Assembly (NCBI RefSeq): GCF_030407455.1
Contig: NZ_JASDDJ010000029.1
Location: forward strand, 1 to 38,566
Length of the DNA stretch: 38,566 nucleotides
DNA from: Psychrobacter sp. 5A.1
GTDB taxonomy: Bacteria; Pseudomonadota; Gammaproteobacteria; Pseudomonadales; Moraxellaceae
Reading direction: 5' to 3'
Position numbers and translations under genes: made by a program. Positions within the stretch are counted from its first letter, which is position 1. Each line of letters starts with the position of its first letter. Below are positions 17,135 through 25,405 of this stretch, in pieces. A model generated the notes under the pieces. It saw nothing but the letters and a program-made list of their open reading frames with translations. It did not search any database and was not told the DNA's origin.

Positions 17135-18220
17135 TTACAGTGCCTGCCAAATAATATCAGCCACTTGCTTACTCGCACTACGATTGGCTAAGGCATGGCC
17201 TTTTTTTGCCATCGCTAAGCATTTCTCTCGATTGAGCACGCCAAGCTCGTCACTCAGACTCTTGGCTGTCAGCTCTGACTGCGGCAACAAAATTGCAGCA
17301 TCATGTGAGGTCAGCGTACGCGCATTGGCTGTTTGATGATCATCAACGGCATGTGGCAATGGGACAAAAACAGCGGCAATTCCGACGTTTTGAATTTCGG
17401 TGACCGTCAATGCCCCTGCACGGCAAACGATGATATCTGCCCAGTTATACGCCGCAGCCATATCATCGATGAATGGCTGTACGGTAAACTGATGACGACT
17501 TAGGTCTTGGTCGCTATAAGCCGCTTGCGTGGCTGCTTCATTATTGCGGCCACACTGGTGCAGCACTTCAAATGGTTGATCTAGTAATGCTAATGCCTTT
17601 GGTACTGTATCATTTAATACCTGAGCACCAAGTGAACCGCCCACTACCAACAGTTTAAGCGGTGAACTGTCACTTACATCATAGCGTACCGTTGGCTCTG
17701 ACACACCAGTGATGGCATTACGCACAGGATTGCCCACTGTCTCAAGCTTGGCATCTTGCTGACTATTGGCAAAGGTATTCTCAAACGCTTGTAATGTCTT
17801 GGTCGACAGCTTAGATAGGTAGCGATTGCTCATGCCAGCGATGGCATTTTGCTCATGGATAATCAATGGTGTGTTGGTCATGCGCGCAGCGATACCGCCG
17901 GGTGCAGTGACATAACCACCGAACCCAACGACCACATCAATCTGATTACTACGTATCACTTTTACGGCAGCCATCGTCGCCGATAGCAGAGTCACAGGCA
18001 GCTTCAATAGGCGACCAACGCCTTTACCACGAAGCCCTTGCATATTAATGGCATGAAAGGGATAACCTGCCGGCTCAACCAACCCATTTTCCATACCGTT
18101 TGGCGTTCCCAACCAGTGAATCACCGCACCGCGTTGGGTCAACTCATCGCTCACTGCAAGCGCTGGGAAAACATGCCCGCCTGTACCAGCTGCCATCATT
18201 AATATATGCGGTGTTTTCAT
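17135..18220 (-). CDS. murG: Lipid II synthase MurG (GlcNAc transferase)
   Basis: MurG transfers GlcNAc from UDP-GlcNAc to lipid I at the inner membrane, giving lipid II. Signatures: the first glycine-rich loop MMAAGTGGHVFPALAV (8-23), GFGGYVTAPGGIAA, IIHEQNAIAGMSN, the second-domain loop VVGGSLGAQVLN, and the UDP-GlcNAc site CRAGALTVTEI. At 361 residues it is the usual length. It is the first gene of the murG-murC-ddl run, with the gshB terminator upstream, so its promoter should lie in 18221-18360. Confidence 0.97.
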   Translation of the reverse strand: MKTPHILMMAAGTGGHVFPALAVSDELTQRGAVIHWLGTPNGMENGLVEPAGYPFHAINMQGLRGKGVGRLLKLPVTLLSATMAAVKVIRSNQIDVVVGFGGYVTAPGGIAARMTNTPLIIHEQNAIAGMSNRYLSKLSTKTLQAFENTFANSQQDAKLETVGNPVRNAITGVSEPTVRYDVSDSSPLKLLVVGGSLGAQVLNDTVPKALALLDQPFEVLHQCGRNNEAATQAAYSDQDLSRHQFTVQPFIDDMAAAYNWADIIVCRAGALTVTEIQNVGIAAVFVPLPHAVDDHQTANARTLTSHDAAILLPQSELTAKSLSDELGVLNREKCLAMAKKGHALANRSASKQVADIIWQAL

Positions 18221-18360
18221 GAACGCCTGCCTATCTTTACTTTATTTATATGAAGGGTTTATCCCGCTGCCGTGATGTCACTCATTGAAAATATGCCATG
18301 GCCAAAGCCCGCATAGTATAGAGGAAATCATTGGCTTATATACAGTACTTTATGCAGCAA

Positions 18361-18399
18361 AAATAACAAAAATCCAAGCCATGATCGGTCACGGCTTGG
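18361..18399 (-). terminator. Terminator of the pyrE-gshB run
   Basis: CCAAGCC (18374-18380) pairs with GGCTTGG (18393-18399), with an extra TGA/TCA pairing in the loop; on the minus strand a T-rich tail ATTTTTGTTATTT follows. It lies 100 bases past the gshB stop and separates that run from murG. Confidence 0.75.
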
Positions 18400-18498
18400 C
18401 GTCGTGTCATGCTAATAAACGGTAAGAAAAATCAATGACTAACAATACCTCAAAATATGGGTTTTACGTAGTCAAAATATTCCTGAGTATAGCTAAAG

Positions 18499-19470
18499 CT
18501 ACGCAGTAAATTTATTCTCAATCGCCATGATAAAATCGGTTGCGATATCTGTACCGCATTGGTCATCAATCTCACGTACGCATGTTGGGCTAGTAACGTT
18601 AATCTCAGTGATGCGCCCACCGATCAAGTCTAGACCAACGAACATTAGGCCTTTTTCTTTGACGATTGGTGCCACAACTTCTGCTACTTGGCGTTCGATA
18701 TCAGTCAATGGCATGGCAACACCGCTACCACCAGCTGCTAGATTACCACGGGTCTCGCCTTTGGTTGGAATACGAGCCAAACTATAATCTACCACGACGC
18801 CATCGACGATCAATACGCGCTTATCGCCTTCTTTAATTTCTGGCAAATAACGCTGCGCCATGATGGGCAAAGTCTCGAGCTCAGTCAGTATCTCTAACGT
18901 CACTCCGATGTTTGGGCTATCAGCAGTTAAACGAAAAATACCAGTGCCGCCCATACCATCTAATGGCTTGACGATGACGTCCTGCTGTTCAGCGATGAAC
19001 TTACGAATGTGTGCTTGTTTGCTGGTCACAATCGTTGGGCTCATATAATCGCTAAACCACGTCGCAAATAACTTTTCATTGCAGTCGCGAATTGCTTGTG
19101 GATCATTGACCACGAGCACGCCTGCTGCTTTAGCATGGTCAAGCATATAAGTGGCATAAATAAAGCGCATATCAAACGGTGGATCTTTACGCATCAAAAT
19201 CACGTCATAGTCGCCGACTGGCCCTGTGCTTTTGTCACCCAATGTATAGAAATCTGCAGGATCACGCTTTACTGTCAATGGCTGCGTATCAACCATCAAC
19301 TGACCACGGTCCAACCACAGGTCATGAATCTGACAGTAACCAAGCTGATGGCCACGGTCTTGAGCGGCCCACATCATAGCGAGACTGGTGTCTTTTTTAT
19401 AATTGACTCGCTCGATCGGATCCATAATAACGAGTATTTTTAGCGGTTTTTCTTGGTTTTGTCGGCTCAT
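18499..19470 (-). CDS. gshB: Glutathione synthetase
   Basis: ATP-grasp enzyme that joins glycine to gamma-glutamylcysteine, the second step of glutathione synthesis. Signatures: ILVIMDPIERVNYKKDTS at the N-terminus, LMRKDPPFDMRFIYAT, VNDPQAIRDCNEKL, the ATP-grasp loop VKPLDGMGGTGIFRL, and EINVTSPTCVREID near the end. The ATG at 19470 gives 323 residues, in the normal range, with a weak GTGAG upstream; a GTG four codons earlier has no ribosome-binding site. It starts about 50 bases after pyrE and ends before a terminator. Confidence 0.96.
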   Translation of the reverse strand: MSRQNQEKPLKILVIMDPIERVNYKKDTSLAMMWAAQDRGHQLGYCQIHDLWLDRGQLMVDTQPLTVKRDPADFYTLGDKSTGPVGDYDVILMRKDPPFDMRFIYATYMLDHAKAAGVLVVNDPQAIRDCNEKLFATWFSDYMSPTIVTSKQAHIRKFIAEQQDVIVKPLDGMGGTGIFRLTADSPNIGVTLEILTELETLPIMAQRYLPEIKEGDKRVLIVDGVVVDYSLARIPTKGETRGNLAAGGSGVAMPLTDIERQVAEVVAPIVKEKGLMFVGLDLIGGRITEINVTSPTCVREIDDQCGTDIATDFIMAIENKFTA

Positions 19471-19522
19471 GATAAGACTCACTTACGTTATATTATTAGT
19501 ATAAAACAGGCTCAGTGCCTAA

Positions 19523-20227
19523 CTATACGCCGTACTGTTCACGGTAGTGTTGCATTTTGGCTAACTGGGTCGCGTCTTTGTATTGGCTATCTTCGTCTGC
19601 CAAATAACTGATTAAATCATCGATATCAACCAATGCACGCACAGGCACTTGTAAGGTCGCAGCAAGCTCTTGAATCGCAGAGTGCTCAGCTTGACCTTTT
19701 TCTTTACGATCAAGCGCGACGATGATACCGGCAACGCTGGCACCTGCTTGCTCTAAAATCTCAACCACTTCGCGCATGGCTGTACCAGCTGTAATGACAT
19801 CATCGAGCACCCAAACGGCCTTGCCATTTACGTCAGCACCTACCAAATTACCGCCTTCGCCATGCGTTTTGGCTTCTTTGCGGTTATAGCCCCATTTGGC
19901 GTTGATGCCATGATGTAGCCATAACGCTTGTGCCGTCGCTGCGACAAAAGGAATACCCTTATATGCCGCACCAAAAATGACCAGCTCTTGCGCATCAACA
20001 CCATCATTTACCGCACTCATTTGCTCAGCTAAGGCATCTGCATAACCGCGTGCGAGTAACGACAGCATCTCGCCCGTCGCAAGCAAACCTGCATTAAAAA
20101 AATACGGACTGATACGACCAGACTTGAGGACAAACTCACCGAATTTAAGTACTTGGTTGTCGAGAGCCAGTTGAATAAATTGATGAGATGAAAACGTAGG
20201 GTCTTGAGGGCGTGATACATGAGACAT
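19523..20227 (-). CDS. pyrE: Orotate phosphoribosyltransferase
   Basis: Converts orotate and PRPP to orotidine monophosphate in pyrimidine synthesis. The PRPP loop VWVLDDVITAGTAM lies at residues 138-151; LKSGRISPYFFNAG (35-48) and FGAAYKGIPF (85-94) form the orotate and phosphate sites, and the flexible loop is NRKEAKTHGEGG (115-126). At 234 residues it is about 15-20 longer than E. coli PyrE. An AGGAA site precedes the ATG. It lies between an unrecognised gene and gshB, all on the minus strand. Confidence 0.96.
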   Translation of the reverse strand: MSHVSRPQDPTFSSHQFIQLALDNQVLKFGEFVLKSGRISPYFFNAGLLATGEMLSLLARGYADALAEQMSAVNDGVDAQELVIFGAAYKGIPFVAATAQALWLHHGINAKWGYNRKEAKTHGEGGNLVGADVNGKAVWVLDDVITAGTAMREVVEILEQAGASVAGIIVALDRKEKGQAEHSAIQELAATLQVPVRALVDIDDLISYLADEDSQYKDATQLAKMQHYREQYGV

Positions 20228-20288
20228 TATGACATTCCTATCAGCAAAAAGAGGGGCAAAAAATTTGCATTATTGTACGCATTATTGA

Positions 20289-21311
20289 TCAGCTTGACCA
20301 ACCATTGATCTCATAATCCTGCATATTGGCGTAGCGAGTCAACAAGCCACTACGCGACGAGATATTAAAATAGCTCTGACCATCGGCTCGTACTTGTATC
20401 TCCCAGCCCAAATGATAAGCGGCAACAATAATGTGACCAGCAAATAATCGAATCTGGCGATATGCGTGGCGCTGCGACGGCTCACAAATGATCTGACTGA
20501 GCAAATAGCTACGCACATGCTGGCAAATTTGCGCCGCGCTATAACTATGATTGATACTTTGACGGGTACTACAGTGCTTTAAAGCCTGAACGGCCACGCT
20601 ACATGCCATGATATCCGTCGCCAAACTGCCCTCGCCTGTCTCAAACTGCTGCGGTTGCAACACTACTTGCCAATCATCGGCATACAAACTATTGAGCAGC
20701 TCATCAGGATTATAACGCTTGGTCAATGCTCGCATAGACACTGCAGGCTTTTCAGCCTTGCTGTCATTATCTGAGCCGTTATCTGATTCAACCACTGTGG
20801 AACTATCAGTAGGCAAAAACCCATAACGGGTCAGTGTTGGATGAGCACGAATCGCCTGCTGAATATCTGACATATCTAACAACGTCATATCCGATAATAA
20901 TGGCAATAATGGCTGCTCGCTATGATTCTGATAAAAACTGTCAGGCAACTCGACAAGCCGTGCCGCAGTCAGCAACGACAAATGCTCAGCTAAGGCTTCT
21001 GAAGCCATCAACGACCACTTTGACAAACTGTCTGCATTGGGCTGATAAAACCGCGTAGAGTTACCATAAAGCCGACGCAATTGACCATTTAGGCGGCGAG
21101 CAGGCTCTGGAATATCGCTCAAGGGTCTGGCAGGATCAAGGGGGAACTGTTTGGGATCAAAGTTAGGATGTACGATCGCAGGCTGCTGTGAATCAGCCAA
21201 CATAGACGATTGCTCAGCCTTTTTTTGCACATGACTTTCTGCCAGCTTACCGCCTTCTGCTGCCAGATTAGCATGAGACAAACGGTCATCAGAAGTAGAA
21301 GGCTGGGTCAT
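20289..21311 (-). CDS. Unrecognised 340-residue protein
   Basis: I do not recognise a family. The first about 60 residues are polar and low in structure; the next part (PARPLSDIPEPARRLNGQLRRLYGN, abbreviated) begins a mostly helical soluble protein. An acidic Ser/Asp/Asn linker at about residues 170-190 splits it into two halves. The C-terminal half has a helical core and ends with GLLTRYANMQDYEINGW. No signal peptide, membrane helix or catalytic motif is evident. GGAGA at good spacing supports the start. It sits in a same-strand run between an SDR-fold gene and pyrE with gaps of 85 and 61 bases, so cotranscription is likely. It may be restricted to Moraxellaceae. Confidence 0.75.
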   Translation of the reverse strand: MTQPSTSDDRLSHANLAAEGGKLAESHVQKKAEQSSMLADSQQPAIVHPNFDPKQFPLDPARPLSDIPEPARRLNGQLRRLYGNSTRFYQPNADSLSKWSLMASEALAEHLSLLTAARLVELPDSFYQNHSEQPLLPLLSDMTLLDMSDIQQAIRAHPTLTRYGFLPTDSSTVVESDNGSDNDSKAEKPAVSMRALTKRYNPDELLNSLYADDWQVVLQPQQFETGEGSLATDIMACSVAVQALKHCSTRQSINHSYSAAQICQHVRSYLLSQIICEPSQRHAYRQIRLFAGHIIVAAYHLGWEIQVRADGQSYFNISSRSGLLTRYANMQDYEINGWSS

Positions 21312-21396
21312 GAAATCTCCATAGATTATGAGGTATAAAACGGATATAAAGTATAAAACGGATGAGAACGATCAAACCAAACGGCTATTTTACGCT

Positions 21397-22257
21397 TTAA
21401 AACTTACTTTTAGAGGCTGACTCTTGATGGGTCAAAATATCACGGTAGCCTGTTTGCCAATCAGCATAATCAAGCCAAGCTAACGGAATGTTGCTGTGCA
21501 AGCGTTTTCCTGTCACTGATGTTTTTTTGTCATCAATAGTAGGAGGCGTCTCGCCAACTTGCTCACTGAGCCAAACCCCTAGCTCAAACGTAGTAACAGG
21601 TCGATAGTCTGTCGCTAGATATATTGGCTTTGGTGCTTCTATCGTCAATACATGGGCAATAATATTGACCAAATCGCGATCCATAATACGATTGCTCCAA
21701 TGGCTAGCGGGCACTGGCTCTTTGTGTGGCTCGCGAGCCTTCCGTAGTCGCATTAACCGCTCGCGCCCATAGATACCGCTGGGACGAATGACCACGGCTT
21801 TATCTCCAAAGCCCTGTTGCAACGCTTGTTCTGCTTGCAATATGACCTTTGACGCGTCGCGCGCAGGCGTGATGGGTGCAGTATGCTCATCAATCCACTC
21901 ACCACTGTCCTGACCATAGACACCAGTAGAAGAGATGAATACCACACGCTCAAGGTTGGTCAGATTTTCTGCAAGATTTGCCAAGTGCTGACAGATCGCT
22001 AGATAACTGTTGTGATAGCCGCTGGTTGAATACTCGTCAGGGGTCACGATAATGGCAATATGCGTAAAACCTTGTAAGACTTGAGCAGTCAGCGTTAATG
22101 CATCGGCTTGTTTGAACATGGCTTTATCATCCAACGCATAATCATACCGCTCACCACGAGCCAGACCCGTGACATTCAAGCCATCCTGCGCAAGCTTATT
22201 GGTCACTGGTAATCCAATATCACCTTGCCCAATAATCAGTAAATTTTGCATATTCAT
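21397..22257 (-). CDS. SDR-fold NAD(P)-binding protein, epimerase-like
   Basis: A 286-residue protein of the extended short-chain dehydrogenase/epimerase group, closest in style to YeeZ-type atypical members. The nucleotide-binding loop is IIGQGDIG (8-15), a GxGxxG pattern. ERVVFISSTGVYGQDSG carries the serine and tyrosine of the usual active-site region, but the lysine of a canonical YxxxK is absent (YGQDS), so dehydrogenase activity is doubtful. VVIRPSGIYG and the NIIAHVLTIE region follow the family pattern. A GGGAAGAG site supports the ATG at 22257. It is in line with the DUF4105 gene upstream and the unrecognised gene downstream. The substrate is unknown. Confidence 0.8.
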   Translation of the reverse strand: MNMQNLLIIGQGDIGLPVTNKLAQDGLNVTGLARGERYDYALDDKAMFKQADALTLTAQVLQGFTHIAIIVTPDEYSTSGYHNSYLAICQHLANLAENLTNLERVVFISSTGVYGQDSGEWIDEHTAPITPARDASKVILQAEQALQQGFGDKAVVIRPSGIYGRERLMRLRKAREPHKEPVPASHWSNRIMDRDLVNIIAHVLTIEAPKPIYLATDYRPVTTFELGVWLSEQVGETPPTIDDKKTSVTGKRLHSNIPLAWLDYADWQTGYRDILTHQESASKSKF

Positions 22258-22332
22258 AAATAACTCTTCCCTTTATACAACCATTACGGCGCTTAGAAGC
22301 AATTTTTTTTAAATTAATGCCTAAATCAATGT

Positions 22333-24519
22333 CTAAAAATAGCGTCTGTATGACAGCTGTATATCTTCATTGGCATCGATACGTTCTTGCAATTCGTAAT
22401 TGGCATTAATACGCAATGCTTGTTTTTTATCAATATCGTATTGCAGACCTAGTGTCGATATCGGTTGCCAATAATGACCGCGAACGTTCGACTCATCGCT
22501 GCTGCCATGATACCAATATGGCAGTTGCAATTCAGCCTGTGCGCGTAACTGATTGTTAATTTGATAACGACAGCCCGCATTCACGCCTGCACCGACACGA
22601 AAGCCTTTATTGATACCACGACCTACTTGCGTCGTGCCGGACAATAAGGTGTAGCATAACTGCGGCGGCATCTCACCAGTTCCTGCAGTAGGCGTTCCAA
22701 ATGCCCAAGACCACCCTGTCTCGTAGCCCACGCTCCCCACTAAATGGTCTGTACCGTCTTTCTGCGAACCGTCATTCACGCGCGTCGCCTCGATACTTGC
22801 GCCCCACGTTTTACCTTTTTTGGCAGAATTAACAGGATTAAAAGAGCGACCGCGAATTAACGTGGCATTTTGCAAGACCACATTTTTTGGCTGATTGGCT
22901 TTATCATTATCTGTGTCATATAAACGTAAGGTCGCCGCAATGCCTTCTAAATTAAAAAACTGTGGATATCCTGAAGAGCGGTCAAGCGTATCATGAAACC
23001 CTGCCCGCAAGCCCAAATCGATATAGCTATTGTCACCGCGCTGCCCTATCCCGATGCTCCCCAATGTTAGAGGATGTCTGTCAATAGGGTTATTGTCTGA
23101 TACAACGATGCTAGTCGGCAGTAATGTTTGTTTGTCAGCTGACATGCTCGAGACAGCATTGAGCTGAGCAGATTTTATCTCATCAATCGTCTGTGTGGCG
23201 CTGTTGTGATAGCCAAGTTGCTCACGCTGCTGCTTCACCTTATTTAACTGAGATTGGCGCAAGGTACTATCAGCTGGGGTGTAAATACTGCTGGCAAGCA
23301 AACCTTCACTATTCAGTAACTGCACGACATCTGAAGGAATGACCGCATAAGGCAATCTACTCAATAAATGCTGCTGCGGGCGCACGACGTCAATTAGACG
23401 CAACACTTCAGACGCGCAATTATCTGTGGTGAAGTAATACGGTAACTTTAAATCTTTGGTTTCCCAGACATGCAACATGATTTGCTGAACTTCGCTTGGC
23501 GTCAGATCCAATTGATAGGTCCAGGTATCGCGCTCATCTCCCTGTAAATAATTAACGAGCTTTTCAGGATAAGGATCAATCTCAATAAGACTGTCATAAG
23601 CACCAATCATTGACTTGACGGAGTATATCGGAAAGCTATCCTCAGGATTGCCATCTACCGTATAATTCAACGCATGAGCGTGATGAATTTGGCTAGGATC
23701 AGCGACGCTTTCTTTTGAGTCGATACGCAGTAGAGTATGAGCAAACGCTGAAAGAGGATTGTCCAAATACTCTTGTGCAAACATGAAAGACAGCTGCTCA
23801 GGTGCAATGGTCTGCATCCACTTATCTAGCTCTGGACAGTCAGCTTGTAGCACAGTGTCGTCAATATTCAACGTATCAGTCAGCCATTGTACTCGCGCTG
23901 GAAAACGGCATAGTACAGAGTTGCTACCGACAGCACGACTACTGACAGAAAGTCCGTCACCTATTTGGGCAGAATTTTTATTAGCAGTTTCTTGGTTAGT
24001 AGCGGCCTGCATTTCGTCGGCAAGGGCAACAAGCAGCGCATCAAGCTCTGCACCTGAATCACTCCGGCCATTTTCACTTAAAAAGAAACCAGCATCATCA
24101 ACCATACTGGTGTTTTTTTTCTTACCAATTAAGTTCTTTTGATCATCAAAGAAATACAGTAATCGTCGCCATGTTGTATGCTGTGCCAGATTTTCTGTTT
24201 TTGCTTGTGTGCGCCACGTGGCTAATAACGGTTGAGCACTGCTGTCTTGTACGCCTTGCATACTTTGCGTGCTATTAGTTTCTTCTGCAACGTCATCATG
24301 TGGCATGTTATATACCACGGTATGTGCCGCATTACTATCTATCGTCGCTTGTGGCTCACTCGCCAATTCACCTGTCGTTACTAGCGAGTCTGGCGTTGGC
24401 AAAAAAGCCTGTGCTTGGCCAGAGAATAGTAACCCAGCGATAGCAAGTGGCAAACATGCTCGTTGGCACGTTATTGTTAAGGTACAATCGACTGATAGAG
24501 ACATAGGCTTTGTAGCCAT
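22333..24519 (-). CDS. DUF4105 (Lnb N-terminal domain) envelope protein
   Basis: A 728-residue exported protein. The N-terminus carries a signal peptide (hydrophobic core ACLPLAIAGLLFSG, cleavage likely after AQA near residue 38). Next is a region with TWRRLLYFF, FFLSENGRSD and CRFPARVQWL, the pattern that precedes DUF4105 in related proteins. The DUF4105 core (about 240-420) includes HALNYTV, SMIGAYDSLIEI and YYFTTDNCASEVLRLID, whose cysteine is conserved. The last about 230 residues alternate hydrophobic and polar residues with GLRAGF, GVNAGCRY and a terminal aromatic (RRYF), as in an outer-membrane beta-barrel. The function of such proteins is not established. It is first in the run toward pyrE and divergent from ampD. 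Confidence 0.8.
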   Translation of the reverse strand: MATKPMSLSVDCTLTITCQRACLPLAIAGLLFSGQAQAFLPTPDSLVTTGELASEPQATIDSNAAHTVVYNMPHDDVAEETNSTQSMQGVQDSSAQPLLATWRTQAKTENLAQHTTWRRLLYFFDDQKNLIGKKKNTSMVDDAGFFLSENGRSDSGAELDALLVALADEMQAATNQETANKNSAQIGDGLSVSSRAVGSNSVLCRFPARVQWLTDTLNIDDTVLQADCPELDKWMQTIAPEQLSFMFAQEYLDNPLSAFAHTLLRIDSKESVADPSQIHHAHALNYTVDGNPEDSFPIYSVKSMIGAYDSLIEIDPYPEKLVNYLQGDERDTWTYQLDLTPSEVQQIMLHVWETKDLKLPYYFTTDNCASEVLRLIDVVRPQQHLLSRLPYAVIPSDVVQLLNSEGLLASSIYTPADSTLRQSQLNKVKQQREQLGYHNSATQTIDEIKSAQLNAVSSMSADKQTLLPTSIVVSDNNPIDRHPLTLGSIGIGQRGDNSYIDLGLRAGFHDTLDRSSGYPQFFNLEGIAATLRLYDTDNDKANQPKNVVLQNATLIRGRSFNPVNSAKKGKTWGASIEATRVNDGSQKDGTDHLVGSVGYETGWSWAFGTPTAGTGEMPPQLCYTLLSGTTQVGRGINKGFRVGAGVNAGCRYQINNQLRAQAELQLPYWYHGSSDESNVRGHYWQPISTLGLQYDIDKKQALRINANYELQERIDANEDIQLSYRRYF

Positions 24520-24682
24520 GAGATAAAACCTCGCACGTTATTATTCATACGCTGATAGCGTGATTAGGAGCTGACTAATAATACCTAATGTAATGTTAAA
24601 TAAAACAATCCAAAACCCGTTTTCGACCTAGATCGTTTAAATCTCTGGGCGTGTTTGATAAATTTTAGTAAAAGAGAATACT

Positions 24683-25294
24683 ATGTCTAAATCATCCTCA
24701 ATGACTATTAAAGATGGCTTATTATCTGCAGCCACATGGCTCGCATCGCCCAACAAAAATATGCGACCAGCAGATATGAATATCGACACTATCGTCATTC
24801 ATAATATCAGCTTGCCACCCAACGAGTTCGGCGCTTGCGACACTGATGGCACTCACTACGTTAAGGCGCTGTTTACCAATCAACTAGATTGGAATGCCCA
24901 TTCCTACTTTAAAACCATAGAAGGGGCCGAAGTTTCTGCACATCTATTTATCGAACGTGATGGTTCAATCACTCAGTTTGTGAACTTTAACGAGCGCGCT
25001 TGGCATGCGGGTCGATCAAGCTACTTGGGGCGACCTGAATGTAACAATTATAGCATTGGTATCGAACTTGAAGGGTCGGATTTTACGGCTTTCACTGACA
25101 GGCAATATGACAGGCTCGCACAGGTCGTCAGCGCTATCTACGAGGCTTATCCCAAAACTCGTCGTCACTTGACAGGACATAGCGATATTGCACCAGGACG
25201 TAAGACCGATCCCGGTGATTATTTTGAATGGACAAGATTACGACAATTAATTGCTGATGCAGCAAAAAATGATGCACCGTCATCGCAAAAATGA
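24683..25294 (+). CDS. ampD: 1,6-anhydro-MurNAc-L-alanine amidase AmpD
   Basis: Cytosolic zinc amidase that removes the stem peptide from anhydro-muropeptides in murein recycling; in species with AmpC/AmpR it keeps beta-lactamase uninduced. Zinc ligands are His40 (IVIHN), His166 (TGHSDIAPG) and Asp176, and the catalytic pair is Glu128 (GIELEGSD) and Lys174 (GRKTDPGD). The spacing matches Citrobacter AmpD. About 25 residues precede the usual start, and the total of 203 is normal to slightly long. There is no signal peptide, which favours AmpD over AmiD. AAGAGA precedes the ATG. It is followed 111 bases later by murJ. Confidence 0.93.
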   Translation: MSKSSSMTIKDGLLSAATWLASPNKNMRPADMNIDTIVIHNISLPPNEFGACDTDGTHYVKALFTNQLDWNAHSYFKTIEGAEVSAHLFIERDGSITQFVNFNERAWHAGRSSYLGRPECNNYSIGIELEGSDFTAFTDRQYDRLAQVVSAIYEAYPKTRRHLTGHSDIAPGRKTDPGDYFEWTRLRQLIADAAKNDAPSSQK

Positions 25295-25330
25295 TTTCCA
25301 CATTCAATCCATTTATCTCGATTATGAAAG

Positions 25331-25339
25331 TGCTATAAT
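25331..25339 (+). promoter_or_regulatory. Extended -10 promoter for murJ
   Basis: TGCTATAAT is a perfect extended -10 (TGnTATAAT) 66 bases before the murJ ATG and past the ampD stop. The -35 region at 17 bases (25311-25316, ATTTAT) is weak, which extended -10 promoters tolerate. Confidence 0.65.
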
Positions 25340-25405
25340 TCGTCAGTTTTTCAACACAGCAAATCATCACACAACCCAATATACAACTCAGCAAGATAGG
25401 TTCTC

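Noticed and set aside
23759..24142. 127-codon plus-strand frame within the DUF4105 gene
   Set aside because: Antisense to a well-supported exported protein and without a start signal.
24645..24670. GGGCGTGTTTGATAAATTTT before ampD as another repeat copy
   Set aside because: Only about nine bases match the TAGGGCGTGTCCTCA boundary and the rest does not align, so chance is sufficient.
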